64,000 bases of DNA from an uncultured Alphaproteobacteria bacterium (GTDB taxonomy: Bacteria > Pseudomonadota > Alphaproteobacteria > HIMB59 > GCA-002718135), in contig CACNLM010000005.1 of assembly GCA_902621305.1 (NCBI GenBank), positions 1-64,000 of the forward strand. The letters are read 5' to 3'. The position numbers and the translations under genes are program-made. The notes below the pieces were generated by a model. That model ran no database searches and was not told the origin of the DNA. It saw nothing but the letters and a program-made list of their open reading frames with translations. The first letter of the stretch is position 1. Every line of letters starts with the position of its first letter. Shown in pieces: positions 8,307-16,777 of this stretch.

Positions 8307-8870
8307 CTATCTCTCTAATACTTCGTATCCAAACTGATCTGCTGTTTCAAGAAGGATCTCCCAAATTGATAAAGCAAAACCTCTTGGTATATATAGACAG
8401 TAGTTATTGGAAGTTATTTTAAATAGCTTAACACTGACATGATGAATGGCTGTGCTAGCAGATGATAGATCTGGAAAATTCCTAGCTCTTAAATCAATTG
8501 GAAGATGTCTATTTAAAAATAATGATGAATTATCTCCTGTAATTTCAATACCTGTGAAAGCATGAGACATATCTAAAATTGTTGCGATTTGCTCACTTAT
8601 TTCAATTTCTTTATTAAATAGCCACCATTTCAAAGGTTCCATTCTCCATAATGATTTATTTTCAAAAATTAACCCTTTATTAAAACTAGGAATATTTTTA
8701 ATTTTTAGTTCTTTTGATATTAAATTATTCATTTCATCAATTTTGTCAGGCCAACAAGCAATTTGTAAAATTTCTAAACTTTTTAATTCTTTAAATGTTA
8801 GAGATTGTTTCTCGCTTGATGAATATTTTCCAACCTTATAAATTGTTTCTAGTGCAGAATGTCTATGCAT
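8307..8870 (-). CDS. soxG: Sarcosine oxidase gamma subunit
   Basis: Small subunit of heterotetrameric sarcosine oxidase. It shows the GcvT-like fold pattern of the family, with LDMSHAFTGIEITG, ..FLNRHLPIDLRARNFP.. and HHVSVKL segments in family order. The start chosen is the ATG at 8870 (MHRHSALE), which overlaps the end of soxA by 8 bases. An ATG 24 bases upstream lies within soxA and adds residues without counterpart. It is the last gene of the operon. The subunit has no cofactor of its own and is needed for assembly of the complex. Confidence 0.88.
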   Translation of the reverse strand: MHRHSALETIYKVGKYSSSEKQSLTFKELKSLEILQIACWPDKIDEMNNLISKELKIKNIPSFNKGLIFENKSLWRMEPLKWWLFNKEIEISEQIATILDMSHAFTGIEITGDNSSLFLNRHLPIDLRARNFPDLSSASTAIHHVSVKLFKITSNNYCLYIPRGFALSIWEILLETADQFGYEVLER

Positions 8871-11820
8871 ACATTCGTTCTCCTTTAGGATCAATCATAT
8901 GTGGTGAAACAACTTTTAAATTCATTTGTTTATTTCTTACAGGATCTGCCCCAACTAAATTGGTATCTTTCCATTTATCTAAACCACCCTTGACAAAACC
9001 TAATCCAATCCAATGTCCAAGTTCAGGAGAATAAGTAACTGAAGTAATTCTTCCGATACCCTGTCCTTTAATATTATTTTTTTCACAGACAATAGTTCCA
9101 GCATTAAAAGTTTCTTTTAGGTTTGTAGGAAAGAAGCCTACTAGAATTTCACGATCATTATTTTTTAAAACTCCTCGTTTTCTCATTGCGCTTCCAATAT
9201 ATGATTTTTTTGTAGATGCCATTTTGCTTAAACCTGCATCATCAATTGTTACCCTCCCATCAAGCTCAGCAGCTGTTACATGACCTTTTTCAACTCTAAG
9301 TGCACCTAAAGCTTCTAATCCATATAAACATCCATTATATTTTTTTGCATTTTCCCAAAGTAAGTCCATCATTGTATTGGCAAAATCTGATTTGACATAA
9401 ACTTCAAAAGCTAATTCGCCGGAAAAACTAATTCTTGCAATCCTACAAGGAATATTACCTTTAAGAAATGTTGAAGTAACACCCATAAAAGGTAAGTTAT
9501 TATTAGTTATAACCAAAGAATCATCGAGACAATTATTGAGAACTTCTCTAGATTTAGGTCCTGCAACTGATACGCCTGCCCATTGTTCAGAAACACTTGT
9601 CACATTAACATTAAGATCTGTCCATCTAGTTTGAAGTAATTCTTCTAACCATGACATCACTTTTGCAGCTTCACCTGTAGACGTCGTCATAAAATATTCA
9701 TTTTCTGCTAATCTCCAAGATGTGCCATCGTCCATTACAATACCGTCATCACGCAACATGATACCGTATCTAGCTTTTCCAACTTGTAGTTTTGAAAAAC
9801 CATTCGAATAAATTCTATTTAAAAATTCGGTAGAGCCTGGTCCTTGAATAGCAATTTTGCCTAATGATGTTACATCACAAATTCCAACTGTTTTTCTTAC
9901 TGTTGATGCTTCTCTTATATAAGAGTCACTTAAAGTTTCATTTTCTTTGGGATAATACCAAGGTCTTTGATACAATCCAACTTCAATCATTTTTGCACCA
10001 TGATCAATATTCCATTGATGCATTGGCGTTACTCTTAACGGCCTAAAATGTTTTCCAACATTTCTTCCGCTTAAGGCACCTATAGATACAGGAGTATAAG
10101 GAGGTCTAAAAACAGTAGTTCCAACTTCTGGAATTTCTTTATTTAAAAGTTCAGCCATTAAAGATAATCCAATGATATTTCCCATTTTTCCTTGATCGTT
10201 TGCCATACCTAAAGTTGTGTATCTTTTAAGATGTTCTACCGAAATGAAACCTTCACGATGTGCGAGTCTTACGTCATCTGTCGTTACATCATGTTGATAA
10301 TCTACAAAACTTTTTGATCTAGATTTTTTATATTTTACTTCATAAAGTGGTTGTATGGGATTTTTCCATCCACCAGGTTTTGGGAAAAAATAATTTGTTT
10401 TAGAAAGACCTAAACGGTTCAACGCATCAGTAGTTCCTGCTATCCCAGAAGCAATACAATCATTTTTATTCCATAAACCTCTAGAAGAACCTACTATTGT
10501 AATATTTTCTTTTGTGTCATTTGGTAAAAAACAAGCATTGTTATAATCCCATTTAGGCTTTACGCCTCTGTGAGATAACAAATGTACAGCAGGTGACCAG
10601 CCACCTGATAATAGAACTTGATCACAATTTATAGTTTCAGATTTATTAATAGTTTCACTTTTTGATATATCTAAACTATCAATTTTTTTTGAACCATTAA
10701 TATTATAAGGCACATACCCTTTTCTAATTTCAAAACTTTTATTTGTCTCAATTTCAAGATTAGTTCGTGAATCAAGAACAGTTACATTGGCCCCCGCTTC
10801 TGATAATTGATTTGCTGTTTCATAAACAGAATCATTATTTGTAGCTATCACAATTCTTTTTCCGGTGAGTACACCATATCTATTCAAATAATGCTTTGAT
10901 GCATTTACAGTCATTACACCAGGAATATCATTATTATTAAATGCAATGTGTCTTTCAATTGCTCCAGCACCAACAATTATATGCTTTGCTCTAATGGTCC
11001 AAAATCTTTGGCGTGGAATGTTTACATTTGGCGCTGATATATGGTCTGTTACTCTCTCTAATAAACCAACAACGCAATTATCATATAATCCAAATGCAGT
11101 AGTTCTAGTCATTATTTTTATGCCTAGATTTTCAAGTTGATTTTTAATTTGCGAGTTATCAAAATCATTTTCTGCAAGTTGATTTCCTCCAATAAGACTA
11201 TCTTGCTCAACTAAAATAACATCTAATTTTTTTTCTGCTGCCTCTATTGCAGCTGCAACACCAGCAGGTCCTGATCCTACTACAATTAAATCGCAAAAAT
11301 CATGAGCATGCTCATAAGTATCTGGATCAGGTAACCCAGAAGCACTTCCCATTCCCGCAGCTTTTCTAATAAACTTTTCAAAAAACATCCATATGGCTGT
11401 TCCTTTACCCCATTCAAGTGGAGGTATTCCCATAAAAGTTTTATAATAAAAACCAGCTGCAAAAAACCTACCTAAATAATTATTTATTCCAGCTAGATCA
11501 AAATTTACATTTGGAAATGCATTTTGACCACTTGCTTCCAAACCATTATATAATTCTTGTGTTGTTGCTCTTACATTTGGATCTCTTCTATCTTTTGAAC
11601 CAATAGTAACTAAAGCCCCGGATTCCTCAACTCCACTAGAAAATATTCCCCTTGGTCTATGATATTTAAAACTTCTACCAACTATACCAATATTATTTGC
11701 AAGTAATGCTGATGCTAGAGTATCTCCTTCAAAACCTTTGTAATTTTTTTTATCCCACCTAAAGGATAAAATTTTATCTCTATTAATTTTTCCATAGTTA
11801 TCTATTCTTCTTGTCTTCAT
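8863..11820 (-). CDS. soxA: Sarcosine oxidase alpha subunit
   Basis: Large subunit (985 residues) that carries NAD+ and the tetrahydrofolate-binding aminomethyl-transfer domain of heterotetrameric sarcosine oxidase. Domains in order: an N-terminal ferredoxin-like Fer2_4 segment (DTLASALLANNIGIVGRSFKYHRPRG), a dinucleotide-binding fold around residues 175-200 (LIVVGSGPAGVAAAIEAA), and a C-terminal GcvT-type domain from about residue 600 (RKTVGICDVTSLGKI..., KGHVTAAELDGRVTIDDAGL). The complex oxidises sarcosine to glycine and passes the methyl carbon to folate or releases it as formaldehyde. It overlaps soxD by 4 bases and soxG by 8. N-methylated amino acids other than sarcosine remain possible substrates. 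Confidence 0.92.
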   Translation of the reverse strand: MKTRRIDNYGKINRDKILSFRWDKKNYKGFEGDTLASALLANNIGIVGRSFKYHRPRGIFSSGVEESGALVTIGSKDRRDPNVRATTQELYNGLEASGQNAFPNVNFDLAGINNYLGRFFAAGFYYKTFMGIPPLEWGKGTAIWMFFEKFIRKAAGMGSASGLPDPDTYEHAHDFCDLIVVGSGPAGVAAAIEAAEKKLDVILVEQDSLIGGNQLAENDFDNSQIKNQLENLGIKIMTRTTAFGLYDNCVVGLLERVTDHISAPNVNIPRQRFWTIRAKHIIVGAGAIERHIAFNNNDIPGVMTVNASKHYLNRYGVLTGKRIVIATNNDSVYETANQLSEAGANVTVLDSRTNLEIETNKSFEIRKGYVPYNINGSKKIDSLDISKSETINKSETINCDQVLLSGGWSPAVHLLSHRGVKPKWDYNNACFLPNDTKENITIVGSSRGLWNKNDCIASGIAGTTDALNRLGLSKTNYFFPKPGGWKNPIQPLYEVKYKKSRSKSFVDYQHDVTTDDVRLAHREGFISVEHLKRYTTLGMANDQGKMGNIIGLSLMAELLNKEIPEVGTTVFRPPYTPVSIGALSGRNVGKHFRPLRVTPMHQWNIDHGAKMIEVGLYQRPWYYPKENETLSDSYIREASTVRKTVGICDVTSLGKIAIQGPGSTEFLNRIYSNGFSKLQVGKARYGIMLRDDGIVMDDGTSWRLAENEYFMTTSTGEAAKVMSWLEELLQTRWTDLNVNVTSVSEQWAGVSVAGPKSREVLNNCLDDSLVITNNNLPFMGVTSTFLKGNIPCRIARISFSGELAFEVYVKSDFANTMMDLLWENAKKYNGCLYGLEALGALRVEKGHVTAAELDGRVTIDDAGLSKMASTKKSYIGSAMRKRGVLKNNDREILVGFFPTNLKETFNAGTIVCEKNNIKGQGIGRITSVTYSPELGHWIGLGFVKGGLDKWKDTNLVGADPVRNKQMNLKVVSPHMIDPKGERMYA

Positions 11821-12101
11821 TTATTATTTTCTACAACCTTCTGTAAATCCGGATGGCATGGTTTGACACTTTTTATTTCATGAGTGACAGTAGAACGTTC
11901 AACTACCAACCACATTCTACATCCATTAGAATGATGCCATGTTTCAAATTGAAAACCTTTTATATTTTTTCTGAAAAATATAGCTTCAGTCCAATCTTTC
12001 TCTGATGCATCTAACGAAGGATAATTGATTGTTGCATCTCCTCCGTAACTAAATTCACTATGATCTCTTTCACCACAATAAGGACAATTGATTCTAATCA
12101 T
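11817..12101 (-). CDS. soxD: Sarcosine oxidase delta subunit
   Basis: Zinc-binding small subunit of 94 residues. Likely ligands are C6 and C9 (CPYCGERD), a histidine at 56/57 (TWHHSNGC) and C61. FSYGGDATI is also typical of SoxD. It starts directly after the soxB stop and overlaps soxA by 4 bases, the standard B-D-A-G order. Confidence 0.9.
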   Translation of the reverse strand: MIRINCPYCGERDHSEFSYGGDATINYPSLDASEKDWTEAIFFRKNIKGFQFETWHHSNGCRMWLVVERSTVTHEIKSVKPCHPDLQKVVENNK

Positions 12102-13367
12102 TTAACCGTGCAATTTTGGATCAGGTCCTGCGCCACGTTCATCAATATTGATACCTTTTTCAAATCTTTCTAAATTATGATTTTGCACGTAGTTATGCGG
12201 GCTTTCATTTGCAATTAAGTCAGCAAAATACCAACCTGATGCAGGACTAGCTTTGAAACCACCATAGTTCCAACCAGCATTTAAATAGAGATTAGATATT
12301 GGCGTTTTACAAATAAAAAATGATCCGTCCATTGTCATGTCCATAACACCTGCCCAATGACGAAGTAATCTTATTCTTCCAAGTGAAGGAAATATTGCCA
12401 TGGCCGCTTCGGCAACATCTTGAACCATAGGAAGATTTCCTCTTTGAGCATATGATTTATACCAGTCAAGATCACCACCAAACACCATGCTCCCTTTATC
12501 TGACTGCGATATATAGAAATGCGCACCACCTACACCATAAACAACAACCTGGTCTAGAAGTGGTTTAACAGCCTCAGATACAAATGCTTGTAGTTTATGG
12601 GATTCAATTGGCAGGTTACCTAATTCTGCCATTTGCCATAATACTGAAGTATTGCCTGCAACAGCAAATCCTATTTTCTTTCCTTTTATAATTCCTCTTG
12701 AAGTTTGAATACTTTCAATATTTCCATTCTTTCTTGTAAAACCTGTAACTTCACAATTTTGAAGAATATCTACACCTAATGTATCTGCAGCCCTTGCATA
12801 ACCCCATGCAACTGCATCGTGTCTTGCATTGCCTGCTCTTTTTTGAACTGCAGCTCCAAGTATTGGAAATCTAGAATTATGATAATTTAAATGCGGAATT
12901 TTTTTCTTTAAAGTTTTTAAATCCCAAAGTTCTGCATCAGTTCCATGGAGTCGCATAATATTATAAATCCGTGAAACTGAATCTTTAGCACCAGGGCTAT
13001 GAAATAACGAGACATGAGCTCGTTGGCTAAACATTACATTATAATTTAATTCGTGACTTAAATTTTCCCATAACTTTAAAGAATGTTCATAAAATTCGTG
13101 GTTGCCTGGCATCATATAATTTGATCTTACAATAGTTGTATTACGTCCAGCGTTTCCTCCACCAATCCAGCCTTTTTCTAAGACAGCTACATTTTTTATA
13201 TTATGATTCTTTGCTAAATAATATGCCGTGGCAAGACCGTGTAAACCTCCCCCAATTATTACAACATCATAACTACTTTTTGGTTCTGGATCACGCCATT
13301 GTCTAGTCCAATAAGACTGACCATTTAAACCGTTTTTAATTACATTCCAGGCATTAAATTTTGTCAT
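12102..13367 (-). CDS. soxB: Sarcosine oxidase beta subunit
   Basis: FAD/FMN-binding catalytic subunit of 421 residues. The FAD dinucleotide fold is at about 34-52 (DVVIIGGGLHGLATAYYLA), and GGNAGRNTT follows at about 69-78. H183, in GNARHDAVAWGYARAA, matches the histidine that holds FMN covalently in characterised SoxB. The C-terminal NAGWNYGGFKASPASG segment closes the active site. It is separated from the proline-racemase-family gene by 76 bases, the largest gap in the operon, so an internal promoter for soxBDAG is possible. The 76-base leader holds no clear terminator. Confidence 0.92.
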   Translation of the reverse strand: MTKFNAWNVIKNGLNGQSYWTRQWRDPEPKSSYDVVIIGGGLHGLATAYYLAKNHNIKNVAVLEKGWIGGGNAGRNTTIVRSNYMMPGNHEFYEHSLKLWENLSHELNYNVMFSQRAHVSLFHSPGAKDSVSRIYNIMRLHGTDAELWDLKTLKKKIPHLNYHNSRFPILGAAVQKRAGNARHDAVAWGYARAADTLGVDILQNCEVTGFTRKNGNIESIQTSRGIIKGKKIGFAVAGNTSVLWQMAELGNLPIESHKLQAFVSEAVKPLLDQVVVYGVGGAHFYISQSDKGSMVFGGDLDWYKSYAQRGNLPMVQDVAEAAMAIFPSLGRIRLLRHWAGVMDMTMDGSFFICKTPISNLYLNAGWNYGGFKASPASGWYFADLIANESPHNYVQNHNLERFEKGINIDERGAGPDPKLHG

Positions 13368-13443
13368 TTGTTTTATTAATTATTAGAATACTTGATGAAA
13401 GTAAAATGAATTAACTTGCCATGCCAGTGTTATTTAATCACAG

Positions 13444-14469
13444 TTAACTTGATGAATCTGGCCATGTGTCATTTAATCTATAACCTTCTGGAAAAGGATC
13501 ATCCTTATCGATATATAAACTTTGTTTTCCAGTAATAAATGCACTACCTGTTATTTTTGGAATAATACAATTTTTGTTATTAATTTTAATTTCCTTTTCA
13601 ATACTTGCTTTAAATGAAGATCCTATAATAGACTTTGATATAAATTCCTCATTTATTTGTATTTCATTTTTTTCTTTCATTACTGCCAATCTTGCTGAAG
13701 TGCCTGTACCACAGGGTGAACGATCAAGTTTCCCAGGTCGTATAACAACTGTATTTAATCCTGTAAGTAATGATTGATTATTTTTTTTTAAGGGTTCAAT
13801 AAATTGGCAAAAAGAAAGATAGTCTAATCCTTTAATAGTAGGATGTTCAAATCCTATAGATGCGTTTGCTTCTTTCAATAATTCTTTAGCAACATTTACA
13901 AATTTATTTGCATTCTTTGGTTCAATTTTAAGATTAAAATCGCTAGCATTACAAATTAAAAAACTGTCACCACCAAAAGCAGTACTTACTTTAATTGTAC
14001 CATAATTTTTAGTCTTTAAATCTACATCTATCTTATCTGCAAAGCAGGCAAGATTAGTTAAAGTGACACTTTTAACTTTCTTATTTTCACAATCAGCAAC
14101 AACTTTTATTAAACCACCGGGAGCTTCAAGTGTAAGCATGGTCTTAGGATATTTCATTTGAACAATATTTTTTTCTAATAAGACTGTCGTTACACAAATT
14201 GCATTTGATCCGCTCATTGGAGGATTATCTTCTGGTTCCATGATTACAAATCCAGCATCTGCATTTTTATTTGAAGGTTCTAAAATAATATTACAATGTT
14301 TAAAGACCCCTCCCCGAGGTTCATTTAAAAAAAAATTTCTCCATTTTTTATCTAAAAAAAGTTTTTTAGAAGCTTCCTCAGGTGAATTAAACTTCAAGCC
14401 TTTAATTCCAGTTACAACATCCCCAATTTCACCACAGCAATGTGTGTTAAATACTGTGATTTCATCCAT
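13444..14469 (-). CDS. Proline racemase family protein (hydroxyproline epimerase/dehydratase type), Ser/Cys active-site pair
   Basis: Protein of 341 residues with the duplicated diaminopimelate-epimerase-like fold. The first catalytic cysteine of proline racemases (MCGHG) is replaced by serine: MSGSNAICV, S86. The second is kept as C253 in DRSPCGTGTSARLA. As I recall, Ser/Cys members act on hydroxyproline isomers rather than proline, as epimerases and, for some, dehydratases. The exact reaction cannot be fixed from sequence. The ATG overlaps the end of the upstream creatinase-like gene by 8 bases. In this operon it could epimerise or dehydrate a cyclic amino acid before soxBDAG acts. Confidence 0.8.
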   Translation of the reverse strand: MDEITVFNTHCCGEIGDVVTGIKGLKFNSPEEASKKLFLDKKWRNFFLNEPRGGVFKHCNIILEPSNKNADAGFVIMEPEDNPPMSGSNAICVTTVLLEKNIVQMKYPKTMLTLEAPGGLIKVVADCENKKVKSVTLTNLACFADKIDVDLKTKNYGTIKVSTAFGGDSFLICNASDFNLKIEPKNANKFVNVAKELLKEANASIGFEHPTIKGLDYLSFCQFIEPLKKNNQSLLTGLNTVVIRPGKLDRSPCGTGTSARLAVMKEKNEIQINEEFISKSIIGSSFKASIEKEIKINNKNCIIPKITGSAFITGKQSLYIDKDDPFPEGYRLNDTWPDSSS

Positions 14470-15619
14470 GTGGAATTATTAGATCATCAATATTTTTAGG
14501 ATGATGTGTAATTTGTTCGTATCCATCTTTTGTTATAATAAAACTATCACCAACTTGTGATCTAAAATTATTTGCACTTGCCCCGCCATCAACGGCAAAT
14601 ACCATTCCAGGCTCCAGTACTGTTTTATTACCAACTACTAATTGTGGTTCCTCTAAAAAGCTAAAGCCTGTACCTCTTCCACATCGAAATGTAGGATAGG
14701 GGTATCCCTCAGACTGTATAGTATCTGCATAAGCAGCATGAACTTCTTCAGCTGTTACTCCAGGACCAAGAATTTCAAGAGCAGCTTTTTGAGATTTAAC
14801 TGCAGTCTCAAAAGCTTTTATTTGTTCATCGGATTGAATTTCTTCTACCCAAAATATTCTGTCAAAACCTAATTTAAACCTATGGAAATTTGTAGAACCA
14901 CAATAACATACGAATACGGGATCACCTTTTTTTATAATTTTGGTTGAAGCACGATGGTGAGTTTTAGGTAAATCATGACCCGATGTCATAACAGGTAAAA
15001 AGTGAATATTTGGAGACATATTGATATTATCAGGATAAAATTCTTTTAAAAGATCTGCAGCTTTTCTTGTTCCAGCTTGTGATTGTGCAAGTGCAACCTC
15101 ATACTCAGGAACATTATGGCCTATTGTTTTTTTTGCTGCCTCCATCATAGCCATACCAACTTCGCCGGCATGACGAGCTATATTCAATTCATGATTAGAT
15201 TTAATCATTCTTATATTATCTATTAATTTGGTTAAATCCCCAGGATGGTCTTGAAGTAATTCGTCTAAATAACTCTTAACCATTGGGTTAATTTTAAATT
15301 TTTCAATAAAAATATTTTTATGCTGATTGATGATTTGAGGTAATAATTCTCTCCATTCATTTCCAATACCATCATTCCATGTTTCAACCATATCTACAGG
15401 ACAAGATTCTGGTACTAATAAAACATCAAGAAGAGGTGTAATTAAATAAGTTTTATGATCATTTGAAACAACTAACAATGTTGGTCGATAAAAATCCATA
15501 TGAAGGAAGTCATGGTATCCTGTGAAATAATATATCGAATCATCATCAGTTATAATTGAGAGATCAATATTGTTCTCAGACATTTTTTTCTTTAGTTTAT
15601 TTAAGTTTTCAGAAAACAT
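14462..15619 (-). CDS. Creatinase-like M24 family hydrolase (no canonical metal ligands)
   Basis: Pita-bread fold protein of 385 residues. Compared with creatinase as remembered, the substrate-carboxylate residues Phe and Arg are kept (DFYRP, F43/R45), as is a histidine in the position of the catalytic one (H221 in KTHHRAS). The two aspartates that bind metal in prolidases are absent (VCYCG and LGFDRIF), as in creatinase. Other creatinase pocket residues differ: the Glu of ALERTLF is Asp, and the Glu of SMEP is Asp (AVDGG). It does not show the GYDGWSFYVHQ stretch I associate with ectoine hydrolase. Substrate probably a guanidino or amidine-like compound, unproven. It abuts the M20 gene with no gap. 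Confidence 0.75.
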   Translation of the reverse strand: MFSENLNKLKKKMSENNIDLSIITDDDSIYYFTGYHDFLHMDFYRPTLLVVSNDHKTYLITPLLDVLLVPESCPVDMVETWNDGIGNEWRELLPQIINQHKNIFIEKFKINPMVKSYLDELLQDHPGDLTKLIDNIRMIKSNHELNIARHAGEVGMAMMEAAKKTIGHNVPEYEVALAQSQAGTRKAADLLKEFYPDNINMSPNIHFLPVMTSGHDLPKTHHRASTKIIKKGDPVFVCYCGSTNFHRFKLGFDRIFWVEEIQSDEQIKAFETAVKSQKAALEILGPGVTAEEVHAAYADTIQSEGYPYPTFRCGRGTGFSFLEEPQLVVGNKTVLEPGMVFAVDGGASANNFRSQVGDSFIITKDGYEQITHHPKNIDDLIIPHG

Positions 15620-16774
15620 TTATTTTAATTGTTGTTCTACCAATTCAGTCCAATATGAAGAACCTATGACTAACAATTCGTCATTAAAATCATAATTATC
15701 AGCATGTAAAGGTCTGGAATGCTGCTTTGATGTACCGTTACCCATTAAAACAAAGCAGCCAGGTTTTTCATTTGCCATAACAGAAAAATCTTCTGAGAAT
15801 AAACGTGGTTCAATATCACCATTACATTTATCGTTACCAAGTAATGAAACTGCAGCTTTTGTTGCAGACTCAGTTTGGTTTTTTGAATTAAAGGTTACAG
15901 GACAGGCTGTTTCATATTTAACACTACCATTAACACCATGTGCATTGCAAATCCCTTCGACAATTTGTAACATTTTTGAAGCAATTTTTTCATTTGTTTC
16001 TTTTGATAAAGCTCTCGCGTCACCAGTCATTTTTACCATACCTGGCAGAACATTTTTTTTACCATCGGTTATAAATTCAGTAATAGAAATTATACCATTA
16101 TCTGCTGGATTTAATTTCCTAGACACTATTGATTGAAGTGCTACAGCTATTTGAGAGCCAACAGTTATTGCATCAACCCCCATATGAGGTAATGCGGCAT
16201 GCCCACCTTTAGCTTTTATTTCAATTTCAAATAAATTTTCACTTGCTGTAATAGCTCCTTTTCTTGTACCAAATGTTCCAATTTCCATGTTAGGAATATT
16301 GTGCATAGCGTAAACTTCATCAATGTTAAATTTATCAAACAATCCTTCATCTATCATTGTTCTTGCACCAAAAGTATTCTCTTCATCAGGTTGAAAAATA
16401 AAATATACAGTTCCATTAAAGTTACCTTTTTCTGATAAGTATTTTGCTGCACCTAATAACATTGTTGTGTGACCGTCATGTCCACATGCATGCATTCTGT
16501 TATCAAACTTGGATTTATAACTAAACTTATTAGTTTCATGTATGGGAAGAGCATCCATGTCAGCTCTTATTCCTATTGATTTTGAACTATTTCCTTTTTT
16601 TAAAATTCCAACTACTCCAGTTCTGGCAATACCAGAATGAACTTCTATTCCAAACTCTTTTAGAAGTGTAGACACTTTTGCTGCAGCATACTCTTCTTCA
16701 AAACTTAATTGTGGGTGCATATGAAGATCATGACGCCATTCTACTAATTGGTTATGTAATGACTGAGTTTTCAT
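15620..16774 (-). CDS. M20-family amidohydrolase / N-acyl-amino-acid deacylase
   Basis: Metal-dependent amidohydrolase of 384 residues in the HipO/AbgB/IAA-amino-acid hydrolase group. Metal-site segments in order: RADMDALPIHE, HACGHDGHTTMLLGAAKYL, FQPDEE, HNIPNMEIG, and a late H/D pair (RPLHADNYDFND). It should remove an acyl, acetyl or carbamoyl group from an amino acid. M20 enzymes named DoeB2 serve as N-acetyl-diaminobutyrate deacetylases in some ectoine clusters, which is one reading given the EutABC-like genes upstream. It lies 3 bases after the PLP-enzyme gene. Confidence 0.85.
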   Translation of the reverse strand: MKTQSLHNQLVEWRHDLHMHPQLSFEEEYAAAKVSTLLKEFGIEVHSGIARTGVVGILKKGNSSKSIGIRADMDALPIHETNKFSYKSKFDNRMHACGHDGHTTMLLGAAKYLSEKGNFNGTVYFIFQPDEENTFGARTMIDEGLFDKFNIDEVYAMHNIPNMEIGTFGTRKGAITASENLFEIEIKAKGGHAALPHMGVDAITVGSQIAVALQSIVSRKLNPADNGIISITEFITDGKKNVLPGMVKMTGDARALSKETNEKIASKMLQIVEGICNAHGVNGSVKYETACPVTFNSKNQTESATKAAVSLLGNDKCNGDIEPRLFSEDFSVMANEKPGCFVLMGNGTSKQHSRPLHADNYDFNDELLVIGSSYWTELVEQQLK

Positions 16775-16777
16775 AAC

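Noticed and set aside
14462..15619. Ectoine hydrolase (DoeA/EutD) for the M24 gene
   Set aside because: Position beside eutABC-like genes suggests it, but the N-terminal substrate region resembles creatinase (FYRP) and not the ectoine hydrolase sequence I remember.
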